Positions 10,507 to 21,921 of a stretch of 64,000 nucleotides of DNA are shown here, in pieces. The stretch lies in NCBI RefSeq assembly GCF_932294415.1, contig NC_065539.1:52161501-52225500 (forward strand), written 5' to 3'. How positions within the stretch are numbered: the stretch's first letter is position 1; each line of letters starts with the position of its first letter. This DNA is from Quercus robur. Its lineage: Eukaryota; Streptophyta; Magnoliopsida; Fagales; Fagaceae. The translations under genes and the position numbers were made by a program. A model generated the notes under the pieces. It searched no databases and was not told where the DNA came from. It saw only the letters and a list, made by a program, of their open reading frames with translations.

Positions 10507-11770
10507 TTAGTCTCATTGTATGTTTGGTTACTGTGGTTTTTATGTTTTGTTGATCCTGGACAGAATCAATTTTCATGAAAGTTGTATGGTGATGCTTTAT
10601 TATATGCTTCAATAAATGTGGACTTCGTGTAGATAAGTTGAAGCTTGTTCATGTTGTGATTTTCAGTGTCATTTTAAATTGTGTAATATGATTGACAGAC
10701 TCGTGGTTGGCATTTTGTTTTTTCTTTATGATTTGGTTGCCATTTTGTTCTTTCTTTTACTGATCTGGTAGAGGAGGGGGATTTAAACTTTGGTTTTCCT
10801 AAGCTACAATTATCTTGAATAATTGAATATGCTAAATTCCCAAAGGTTTAAGCAGCTAAAAATTGGTAAATTTAATCACTTAATCAATTCTAATAGAATT
10901 AAAGTTTATAGCATATTAAATAATTGGACATCATCACTAATATGTTATCTCCACTATACTTAAAAACACAAATATGAATGTTAATTGATGACTAGAAATG
11001 CAATTAATGTAGAGATTTTGAGGATTCGTTTGTTATCTACAGTATACTTAAAAATACAAAGATGAATGTTAATCGATGACTAGAAATGCAATTAATTTAT
11101 AAATTTTGAGGATTTACTTGCTTGCAAGAGCAGTGTGATAAGTTATGGTTTGTTAATGGCAGAAAATTTGCTTTATTCATGGTTTAAAAAAGAGGAAATA
11201 TATTCAATGAGCTAAGATGGCAAAATAGTGAATCATTGTCCTCCGAACCTCCTTGGTTGTATATAAGAAACAGTACTACTGGTATTGGAAGCACTAAAGG
11301 AATCTTTAACAGAAAGAAAAGGTTCATCACTAACTAAATTGTATTCTTATTGATAACTTGTTTTATTAGGCAATAGCAGTATAGGTTAGAGGCGGGGTTT
11401 CTCTCTCACAATTCTTTTTCATCACTGTTTGTTCTTAGGTGTTAAACATAAAGATTAAGTAATGATTAATGACCTCCAATCAAATACATTTTGGTAACTT
11501 GTAGTGGTCACAGGCCAAGGATGAGCAAAACTTAGGTAATGTTACACAGTTGGTCTCCTAGCTTCTCCTAACCTTTTTTATGCTTGATCAAAACTTGCTT
11601 TGGTCTTAGACTGTAGATGGAGACCAAATAGCCCATGGGTTTAGCCTGTTTTCAGGACTTACAGGCTGCAAAGCCCATGCCTCATGCAAAGTAACTATAG
11701 CCTATATTAATTTTTGGGTTTAGCAATGCAAATTTTTTATAAAAGAAATAATAACAAAGATTGAGCTTTA

Positions 11771-12115
11771 TTGAATTCCATACAAGCTTCGAAGATACAT
11801 CAATGGTGGAATGAAAACTCAGAGAGAGAAAGAATGATGTGAAACTTGTATATTGAATTTATTGAATAAGTTTACAATGCTCTGTTCTTTATATAGTGAG
11901 AACAAAGACGGGAAAGATGAAACAGAAAACTAACTGCCTAACCAATCCAAACTATACACGTGGAATAAGAGGTAACAAACTCATTAACCTGTATATACAA
12001 AACGGCAATCGTTTATGGCTATCTAAACTAAGCTACTGTAGTTTAGCTCTATATTTACAAAACTACAATGCTCTAATACAAACACTGATATCTACATCCT
12101 ATAACAAACTCAATA
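11771..12115 (-). mobile_element. Solo-LTR-like insertion
   Basis: A 345-bp insertion absent from the source copy and flanked by AGCTTTA at both ends (11764-11770 and 12116-12122). Read on the minus strand it has the look of a short copia-type LTR: TGTTATAGGATG near one end, CTATATAAAG as a TATA box, then an ATTCAATAAATTC polyadenylation-like word. No internal retrotransposon sequence is present. The exact TG...CA ends do not coincide with the direct repeat, so the class is tentative. Confidence 0.55.
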
Positions 12116-12417
12116 AGCTTTAAAGTGGATCTCAATTTTTATGAAGTGCTATTATAGTCATATAACTACAACACATATGATCAATACATGTCTCATTTTG
12201 TTCGCCTATCCAAGACCAAAAAACAAATCTCATTTAGTTTTGCAAAGATCAAAGAAAATACACAAGTTTAAGGACACAGTATTTTTTACAATATTTTTTA
12301 CACAATTATGGAATTGATATATTGTGATTAGTGTTAATAAAAGTGATATTATTGAGTCATTGACCAGTCTAATAAAAGTAAGATTTTTCTAATCACAACT
12401 TATTACTCAACCATTAT

Positions 12418-15043
12418 GAAAAAGATGGTAAAAAAATCTGCGTACTAGATTTACTCGATAAAAGAAAAGATGAAAGCCAAATTGTTTTAGCATAGTTTAT
12501 TTTTTAATTAGGAATTATAAGTTGCTAAGCTTCCACTCAATATAATAGCTGATATATTGACATTTTAGTGCGTTCAAACATAGTAAAACATGATCTACCC
12601 ATTACATTACCAAATTAAATCAGAACTTAAATTTTCTCACGAAAAAAATTAGAACTTAAATAGCGTGTGCATTTGTGTAACTATTGCTTGGCATTTTTGT
12701 AATATTCAAATGCAGAAATCTAACTTAGAATAATGTGACAAAAGAAATTGAAATTAAAAGAGTGTCTCAACCATTCTTTATAACTAGTTGATAATTTGCA
12801 TTAATGTAATAATACATATACATTATAACTAAATAACATTTCTCTACTGTCCAAAAGATTGGAAATTCAAAAAATGCAATGAATGAATACAAATAAGGTC
12901 TATTATTATTACAAGTTAAAAATCCATTTATAACGTGACAGTATGACGTACACCAAATTTTCTCTAGAGCATTTTTTTTAAATCCATACCACAGATCTCA
13001 AATCTATTCATAAAGTAAACTCAATGATTAGCTCTCAATGTGAGCATATCTGATGATTTCTAAAATCATTTTTTAGAAATCTAAAATTACTATTTGTCTC
13101 TAGCTACTATATTTTTCATCACTTAAAAAAGTGTCAATTTTCTTGCTATGAATGGTGAATCCATTCTTGGCAAAAGGTAATGTCTTAGACAGAGAATTTT
13201 TTATTAGGAAACAACCAAGTAGACCAAATAAATCAAAGTGGACCAAAATAGACCGAATAAATCGAAATGGATCGAAGTTGACCGAATTGGCTCGAATTTA
13301 ACTAAAATGTAGTAACAATAAATACTAATTTTAGATATTATATAGGTAATCCTTCTTAACTTTTAAAATATACCCCAAAAAAAATTATACTACTCTCCTC
13401 CCCTACTTAACTTCAAAAACATCTAAATAAAATTAAGAAATGACTAATGAGCAACTATTTCCTTCGATCATTTCCATTCGTACCCCTACTCACTTATCCC
13501 TCTAAACTTTCAAATTGGCTGTTAGACTATATAACTTATGATAGAGCCAATTAATCTTCATAAGGTAATCTGATAGTTGATATTTCAGGTTTTAACAACA
13601 TTCATTTTTTCCCCCAAATTGGATTTTGTAAGATCTGAATGAACAAGATCAATAACCTTGCCATCCATTGATTAGTCCACAATGATGCCATACATTGGAT
13701 ATGCATCATACTGTTCCAAAAAAAAAAAAAAATCAATTGTAAAGTTTATGGCGAATTCATAGTATTGCCATCACAACCTCTTGTCCATATTCATCAGAGG
13801 AACTCAAAAAACAAACGAAAGGGACACTCAACAACATAATAAATTCCAAACACTAACAGTAGCAGTACAAAACACAGTCCCTTGTCCACATTGAAACCCA
13901 CTAGCAAGCTAAAATACAAAGCCAAATTAGGGAGAAGTGAAGGCAACACTGTTGTCCAAATGGAAAAACACCAAAATTTCTAACATCACTTCTTGAGTAA
14001 TAGGAACCTTGATACCTCAAAGACACCAAGTTCACGACAAAAACACCATACCCAAAAATCAAAAAAACGTATAATTATTACAATCCAGTACATACATTTG
14101 TCAATTTCAATTCCCAATGCTTGCAATATTGCAGATACTCTTTCTTATCAGACACACCATTTATAATATACTCTCTGAGTTTCATTTTTATTATATATAT
14201 GTTATTATAAAAATATAAAATATAAAAAACTCCATTTTGACTTCTCAAACAATAAAACCCGACACATATTCCTACCATCTCTGCCTTAACATCGAAACCA
14301 ACATATAAAAATATATGAGCAGCAAACCAACTTGAGTAATACAAGAAGAACATTACAAGATGAAAGTTTTCAAATGTTGTCATTAAAATTTCCTTTTTAT
14401 TATAAACAAAGTCCAACCAAGTCGGTCCAAAAGATTCTATCATCTCCAAATATAAAAACTCTCATCTTCACAAACAACAAAAAATAAAATTTATATATAT
14501 CAACTTTGAATTGAAACATAGATTTTTTTTTTTTTTTTTTCAACGCTTAGAACAGTTCTATTTCCCACCATATGATTTCCAAAGCAAAATATTGTTCAAT
14601 GTTCGCCGTTTCGACCACGCTACCTTCTTCCCATGCATGCTTTTTTTTTGCCTTTCCTCCAAACCCCAAAACGTAGACTTTAAACTTTGTAAATTGTAGT
14701 AAACGCCACAAAGCTCAAAATTGGACATGGTGCACACCATCTCATACCCCACCTAGCACGTCGTTGTATAATTTTTTCTTTCTTTTCGTCTTCTTGGTGT
14801 TGATGATCAACGCACGAGGAAACTTGAAATTGAGAAATAATTAATCAATTATTAGCAGTAATGTCATCGATCTCTTTTTTTGTTAATTCAATATGTACTA
14901 CATCTCTCTCTCTCTTTAGGATTGCCCAGTTCGTCTACGACCACCAAATTTGTCACAACTTAATGACAATTGCAATTGTGATCAGTGAATCATTATACGC
15001 ATGCCAAAGTTGTAGCAAAAGTTGTGTTCATAGACACTCAGAC
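12418..15043. other. Intergenic, nothing recognised
   Basis: AT-rich sequence between the HSP70 duplication and the 3' end of the Sec14-like gene. ORFs at 14078-14449 (-) and 14511-14752 have no recognisable domain and ordinary AT-rich composition. The last part probably includes the Sec14-like 3' UTR. Confidence 0.5.
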
Positions 15044-18000
15044 TCAAAACCGTTGCGATACGGACACGTGGCGGCGTCTGAGGTGGGGAGACACGATTGA
15101 GATTAGACCACCAAGTGGGGGCCTCATCTTTGACCTATAAATCATCTCATCATACGGCCTCCGGTAAAACTTCAAAAACGGAATGAACGATTCACGAGAC
15201 TTGTCGGTCCTGCTGATGTGGCCCTCCTTGCGAAAAAACATGGCCGGTGATTGGAGGAACGAGGGGCGTGGGGTCCGCGGGTGAGAGATCCTGCTAGAGT
15301 CACTGCCCGTGGTACGCTGTGGCAATGGGGTTGAAGGAAAAAGTGATTTCCTTGTGTGCCTCGTACTGTTACCTCCACCATTGATGCTTCCACGTGGCGT
15401 TCTGGCAGCCGGTGATGCGAATGAGAATGACCGAGCATTGAGTGGGGAAATCAGTGCGGGGCCCAGTGGAGATGGGCTGGTGGGCCCAACTTTTGATGCT
15501 GACGTGTCGGTTAAGCTGAGGTACCAAGGTTTGAGTGAGTCAAAGTGGTGGGACACGGTGAAGGAAAAGCGGGAAGAAGAGCATGATCCAATCTTGGCCG
15601 TTGATTTCAATGACGAAGGGTCAAATCGTAGGGACGAGGTTCGTGGGTAGTTTGAGAAATCGTTGAACTCCAATGATTCTTCGAAATCTAGTGATGATAC
15701 CATCATCGTGACCGTTGATAACTCAACGAACGGTCTCACACCCTGCAACCATGAAACAAAATTTACACACTCAAAATTTGATTTTCAATATACAAAAAGA
15801 TCAGCCATATTTTTCTGACATCTAGAAGCTCAAAACAAATCTGTCAGAAGTTCACGTTTCTATACTTGACTTTTGATTAAAGTACCTAGCTAGAACTTCA
15901 ACTAGTTTCGAATATTTGTAAACTTTTTTTGACAAAATTAAACAAACAAGCAAAGAAGTCCAATTCACTAAGACTCAAAGAAAGTGATATATTTTACATT
16001 CTCCTATTGAATTTAATCACATGATTAGCTTAAGCAATGAGTTGCATAGTTAGTATAAACGTATAATGACAAATCTATATGAAAATAATGTTACACTTAT
16101 TTGGGTGTCCTTATTTGTCACATGATTCACAAAACACAACAATGAGATATTGAAGCAAAAACCAAGAATCCCCCCACCAAAAGAATAGAAATTTGGGAAT
16201 GGTGTTTTTCTTGAATTGACTAGAGGCTGATAGCCTACCTAGAAAGGTCTAAGACTGCATATAAAGGTAGTCCATTATTGGTGGTCAAAACAGTATCAAA
16301 AACACACTGCAGGATCAAGATTCAACAGTATAATAAGACCATTTTTTTTTTTTTTTGTGTGTAGGCTGGGGACACTGTCAGTAAGTTATGCTTGGCAGTA
16401 GAGTACAAGTGATACTACCAAACAAGGCATGGTTTTGAATTTTTCTTACCTTCCACAGATAAGCGAACAGAGATGGAGGGTCTATCACAAAAGCCTTGTA
16501 TAGCCTTCCTGGGTAGTACTCCGCTACAATTTTCAGTGTTGCCAGTAATAAATTCATAAAAGCCGAGGCTGACCTGAAAAAGCCTGCATTTCCCACGCAT
16601 TTCATATTAGCTCCACAGTATTCATTTCTTTTTCATAAATTAGACTATCTTATTATAATTACTTTTAATTATATCTCAACATTGATTAATTTAGTGACTT
16701 TTAATTAACTCGACTAATAAATTGTTTATAATCAAATAAGAAATCAAAGATTCGATCCAATCTTATCTACTGACAAGTTACGAGACTAATATGTAACCAA
16801 TTTTATACATGTGTTGCATTTCTTTTTCATAAATTAGAGTCTTCTATTATAATTTCTCTTAATCAAATCAAAACATTTATTAATTTAATGAATTTTAATC
16901 AATTCAACTAATAAATTTTTTATAATCGAATAAAAGATATAGGTTTAAACTCCACTTATTTAAGAGTAACAAGCTTGATATGTGATCAATTTTATACATG
17001 TTTTGCTTTCAAGCCAAACCTAAGTAGGTGATCTACATGAACCCAACACAATAATTAAAATTTTAACACAAAATCCCCATGTAATAATCAATTAATTAAT
17101 GGTGGTTGGAAGAATATAAAAAGCTGAGCAAAGCGGCTAATTAAGTAATTATGATTTATCTGTACTGGCAAAGCAAAAAGGAGAATCCTGGGTACTTCTG
17201 CTGAGGATCGAATATTTAAGGATGCCACAGGCTTTGAAATTGACTAATTCTAGGAGCATAAGCTCCAATTCCCGATAATACCCCCGAACAACCAGACCAT
17301 AAATTTGGTTTTAGACCACGACACATCAGGGGCACTCCGGACACTTTCTGAGAATACCTCAGACATTGCCGGTGCTACTACAGAATTGGCGTGCCTCAGT
17401 CTCATTCGTTAACTAGGCAGACGCTGATACACTAGGGTACAGATTTAAGGTCAATAATACAACATGACCAAACTAGACCCACACCCACACTAATTTCAAA
17501 CCTATATATGAATATGTGAAAGGGTAATATAGTAAACTTACTTGCGTCGAAAAGAAGAACCAATTGCTCTACAGATTTTGGCATGGTTTGAATTGCCACT
17601 TCCAGTGTAAACACCAGCAAACGAGTAAACCTTCAATATTCAAAAAAATAATAAATATTAGAATATCGTATTTATGAAATATATATGGTTTGTTACAATT
17701 TTAATTAAAATATATATATGGTTTGTGTTTGGTTACTCACAGTTTCTGGGAATGGAATTTCTGGTAATCTTGCTTGATCCGGAAAATCTGTAACAATGGT
17801 GAAATATATTTTCTCGGTTACTATACTCACTTTCATGCATTTTTGAAGAGAAACTTAGAGAGAAAAGGGTTTACCAAAACGGGTCTGGATTCTTCATCGT
17901 GACCAGCCACAAAAGCAACACCTTCAACTAGCTCAGCCGAGAACTCATCAGCTATCAAATTATCTATATCCAAAAAAGAAAAGAAAAAGCAAAGAGATAA

Positions 18001-18774
18001 TTAAATTTAATAACCAAAGACATAAAAATTTGATTTTTGTTTTTTCACTTTCTGGGGTATTGTGGAGTAGTGGCTTTAATCTTTTTTTTTTTTTTTGGTA
18101 AGCTGTAGTGGCTTTAATCATTACTTGGATTTTTAACTTTAACGCTTAATTCAAAGTGAAAAAGCAAGATTCTTTGCATAGAGAAACAAAAAGATAAAGT
18201 CGGTATAGCAGCCAAAAGAAAAGTTGCAGAGAACAAATAGGAAAAGTTTTTGAGAATAAGAAGAAGAAGAAGATCAAAGATGATGAAAAATATTGCAAAC
18301 GTGTGTATATATATGTATGAAATATATGTATCATGTACCAGTGCCAATACTGTCTCTCCAAGAAAGACAGGCTCTCAAGTGCTTCGCAGCCTTCTTCACA
18401 TTATCCCCTTTTGCTTGTAGAAACCGTTCTACACAAGCTTTGTTGCAGAACTTCTCCTATATTCATGAACAAAAATGGCCCACAAAACAAGTTTATAACC
18501 CAAAGTTTCAGAAAAATGAGCTAACTTTACTGTACATGGTGCAACATAATAATGAAAGCAAAGAACAGAAATCAGACTATTTGGGTTACATAATAATATA
18601 CTTTACCATACTATACTATACTATGCTATGCTATATTAAGAAGCCGAACAGAAACCAAGTGAGCTAAAAACCCACCTGTTTTACTGTAAGTGGGGTTTGT
18701 TTTCTGAGAAGTTCAAGAACAGCTTCAACTTTGGCATCATCATTCTGATCTCCCTGCAGATCTTTCTTCCCCAT
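15044..18774 (-). CDS. Sec14-like CRAL-TRIO domain phosphatidylinositol-transfer family protein, 7 coding exons
   Basis: Exons (minus strand order): 18774-18676, 18456-18339, 17963-17875, 17787-17741, 17630-17542, 16583-16450, 15742-15044. All introns are GT-AG and every junction keeps phase, giving 424 residues. N-terminal CRAL-TRIO-N helices span about 34-70 ([32 protein letters not shown]). The lipid-binding CRAL-TRIO core spans about 73-215, with [74 protein letters not shown] Ser/Pro/Arg-rich tail of about 200 residues, without recognised domain, follows and ends VSVSQRF. The family binds or exchanges phosphoinositides and other lipids at membranes; the specific ligand is unknown. It resembles the plant group with long tails (I think At3g22410-like, not checked). 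The start follows a TATA box by about 157 bp. Confidence 0.9.
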
Positions 18775-18930
18775 TTCAAGAAAACACTAATATACCAAAC
18801 TTATGCTTCACGCAACCATTAAAAACTTGCACCTTGCAGTTTGCACTCAGAGAGTCTGTGAGAGAGAGAGTGTGTGTGTGCTGGAACTGAGATTTGGTTG
18901 AATGAATAAAAAGTGAGGGCTGAGTGGGTG

Positions 18931-18938
18931 TATTTATA
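18931..18938 (-). promoter_or_regulatory. TATA box of the Sec14-like gene
   Basis: TATAAATA on the minus strand, 157 bp upstream of the ATG at 18774. The leader between them carries a GA/GT-rich tract (about 18850-18880). Confidence 0.7.
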
Positions 18939-19242
18939 GCAAACGACGGCTAATAACGCCGTTATGTACACAAATACGCATGCTCTAATAAACAAGCAAA
19001 GCTTTTTCAGTTTAAAACGTCAACACTCACTGCATTGGTCAATGCCAAAATATTGTAGTTTCATCGTAATGATGGTTTTGAGAGTGATTAGTAACGGAAA
19101 ACGTCAGTTGGCTTAACCCCACTGAGACTACCCGTTGGAACTCTCATTATTAGCTTCCACTTTTGCCCCTCATCCCTTTTATTGTTCTTGTGCTTTTTAG
19201 TGCTTGCGTTTAATTTCACTCCTTTCCATTTTGAGAAATTAA

Positions 19243-19454
19243 TGGTGTATTTGGATACCACTTATTTTATTAAAAATTAAAAATTAAAATGTAAAAATTG
19301 AAAATAATAAAAAAGTTACTCTTCACTCTGCAATTAATGTTCATATGCCTAGGTGCACTATTCATGGGACATGAACAGTGCACCAAGCACTAGTCCAAAA
19401 AAAAAAGCTGAAAATGCAAAAAACGCCAGACACAAGGAGTATCCAAATGCATAC
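19243..19454. mobile_element. Tourist-like MITE, first copy
   Basis: Ends are TGGTGTATTTGGATACC and the complement of GTATGCATTTGGATAC, with TAA on both sides (19240-19242 and 19455-19457). Its centre is a hairpin at 19353-19383 (arms GTGCACTATTCAT and ATGAACAGTGCAC, one mismatch). It is non-coding, and related in ends and core to the MITE at 1486-1800. Confidence 0.7.
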
Positions 19455-20215
19455 TAACAGAATTTCCTAATTTAGCCAACTGAAGTTTCATGATAAAATT
19501 TAGGTTGGTGTAATGTTTATTACAAAAGTTCAAATTTGTAGAGTATTGTTAACGGATGCCCTCAATCTTTGCGATTACTGTTCATATGCCTTGGTGCACT
19601 GATCCAAAAAAAATAACTGAAAATGCAAAAAATGCCAAACACAAGGAGTATCCAAATGCATACTAACAAAATTTCCAAATTTAGCCAACTAAAGATTTTA
19701 TTGAAAATTAAAAATTAAAATGTAAAAATTGAAAATAATAAAAAAGTTACTCTTCACTCTACAATTAATGTTCATATGCCTAGGTGCACTATTCATGGGA
19801 CATGAACAGTGCACCAAGCACTGGTCCAAAAAAAAAGCTGAAAATGCAAAAAACGCCAGACACAAGGAGTATCCAAATGCATACTAATAGAATTTCCTAA
19901 TTTAGCCAACTGAAGTTTCATGATAAAATTTAGGTTGGTGTAATGTTTATTACAAAAGTTCAAATTTGTAGAGTATTGTTAACGGATGCCCTCAATCTTT
20001 GCGATTACTGTTCATATGCCTTGGTGCACTGATCCAAAAAAAATAACTGAAAATGCAAAAAATGCCAAACACAAGGAGTATCCAAATGCATACTAACAAA
20101 ATTTCCAAATTTAGCCAACTAAAGATTCATGATAAAATTTAGGTTAGTGTAATGTTTATTAGGTTTTTCATTAAATTCAAATTTGTAGAGTATTGTTAAC
20201 GGGTACTCTCAAAGC
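19262..20215 (+). repeat. Tandem duplication, about 430-bp unit, carrying MITE sequence
   Basis: The word GTTACTCTTCACTCT recurs at 19315 and 19746, and AACGGATGCC at 19551 and 19981, giving offsets of 431 and 430. Two units span about 19262-19692 and 19693-20123, then a partial third to about 20215. Each unit contains one longer and one shortened version of the MITE body, so there is also repetition inside the unit. Copies are almost identical, suggesting a recent event. Confidence 0.88.
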
Positions 20216-20224
20216 AATTGTTAA

Positions 20225-21247
20225 CAAACTATTTTTAAAAAAATGTGACACTACTTTTATGAAAAATTAAAAAAGCTGTCAAATTATTAATTGTTTTTTT
20301 ATTTTTTCCGTAAAAGCTTTCCTAGGGACATTTGTTAACATTTCTCATAATTATATTGATTTTTTTTTTTGCATAATTGTATAGTTGGTAAAGGGGGAAT
20401 TGAATTATGAATATCTGCGTTAAAAAAACTATAAAGAGTACTAGATGAATTACAAGACTATAGCATGAGTATGTTGAATTCAATTGTTCCTAACAAAGAT
20501 AATATTATTTTTGTTTCATAAGTCAATATGATTGTGTATTTGGATTTAACTGAGAAACCTAATATACAACACATAAAGAACTTTAACTAATTTCTACACA
20601 AGTTTCAAGTTTTTATATGTGGTGGAGGTTATTGCACAATTAATTTGTTATAAATCTAGACAAACAACATTTTTATTTTATTTTTTGGTTAACTATTGAA
20701 TTGATAAGCTGTGATTAATATACAACAAAAATGATAATAATAATAATTACATATAAAAGTGATGTTGCACAACTTATATATCACAAATTGACTCCTTAAA
20801 TATTGTGAAATTTATTGTGTCTTCAACTTCAACACTATTGTTGTACAGTACTAACTCATTTCTCGAAGGGAAAGTGAAAGTGAGGGCTATGTGAATGTAA
20901 GTGAAACGGCTGCAGTGGCATTTGGATGTAATTACAAAAAAGAGTACAATTTGTCTTGGTAAGGACCACATGTGTGTGATGATGCATGAAGCCAAAAAAA
21001 TAAAAATAAACTTGAACACATGAACGAATATCGCGGGATAATCAGATGTATGAGTGAAAGTTAAATAGTGTTTACAGGTACTTCAGTTTGGCCAGAATTT
21101 TGTTGGAATTTAATTACTAGTCGTTAGGTACTACTTGTTGGCTTCTTTTTTTTTTTGAAAATACTTGTTGACTTTTATCATCTCACATTTCCTTTGGTGT
21201 CAATAAAACCGTTATGATGTTACATGACATGTTTTATTTGGATTATC
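20225..21247. other. Intergenic, nothing recognised
   Basis: AT-rich with several T runs. The ORF at 20774-21019 (-) shows no recognisable domain. Confidence 0.5.
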
Positions 21248-21921
21248 ACATAGACACGGATTCAGAAAATTTAGTACTACCTTGACAAATTGTTTTGCTT
21301 TTATTTGATGTAACAATTAACACAAAGACATAGATTCAGAAATTTAGTACTACGTTGAGACATTATTTTTCTTTTACTGATGTAACAATTTAACACATAG
21401 ATATAGATTTAGAAATTTAGTACTACATTGACACATTGTTTTGCTTTTCTTTGATGTAACAAGTTAACATATAGACATAGATTTAGAAATTCAGTACTAC
21501 ATTGACACATTATTTTGCTTTTCCTTATTGTTAGGGTCATATTTTTATATAATTAACATATCCTTTATCAAAATGCACTTACTTGTATATAATTTGATCT
21601 AATTAATCAATGAGTAATTAAATTAATTAAATGTGGTCAATCTATAACCCAACACTAATGTAACAATTTAAAACATAGACATAGATTTAGAAGTAAGTTC
21701 CAGTTAACTCAACTGGTAAAATTTCTAATGATTGAATAAGAGATTTGAGATTCAATTCCCGCCTATACAAAAAACTGATCGGTGTCTTAATTTAATGATA
21801 AAGAGCTATTATCAGGGGCAATCGGACACCAAAAATTTTGAATCTCTTAAAAAAATAAATAAAAAAAACATAGATTTAGAAATTTAGTATTACATTGACA
21901 CATTGATTTCGCTTTTCAGAC
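21248..21921 (+). repeat. Tandem repeat, 73-74 bp unit, interrupted
   Basis: Units start at 21248, 21321, 21394 and 21468, each with CACATAGACATAGATTTAGA, a TTTAGTACTACATTGACACA block and a TTTTGCTTTT...GATGTAACAA end. A fifth unit is split. An insert of about 110 bp (about 21533-21645, ends TGTTAGGGT / AACCCAACA, possibly a tiny MITE) precedes it, and the SINE at 21693-21867 interrupts it. Confidence 0.85.
21693..21867 (+). mobile_element. tRNA-derived SINE with 14-bp target-site duplication
   Basis: Flanked by perfect ACATAGATTTAGAA copies (21679-21692 and 21868-21881). The head has an A-box-like AGTTAACTCAACTGG and a B-box-like GATTCAATTCCC, and the tail is A-rich. Related copies occur at 23965-24131, 26704-26840 and 63484-63617. 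Confidence 0.85.

Larger units (their letters stand above)
9715..12417 (+). repeat. Segmental duplication, second copy of the HSP70-8 3' flank, with insertions
   Basis: Homologous to 7730-8598 but expanded by three stretches: the Tourist-like element 9744-10506, about 625 bp at roughly 11120-11745 with no counterpart in the source, and the LTR-like piece 11771-12115. There is also a local tandem duplication of about 89 bp near 10955-11120. Homology stops at about 12417 (CTCAACCATTATG). Confidence 0.8.

Noticed and set aside
14078-14449. 123-aa ORF on the minus strand
   Set aside because: AT-rich, hydrophobic, no motif, no splice context; consistent with chance.
15309-15650. 113-aa plus-strand ORF
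   Set aside because: Shadow of the last exon of the Sec14-like gene on the other strand.
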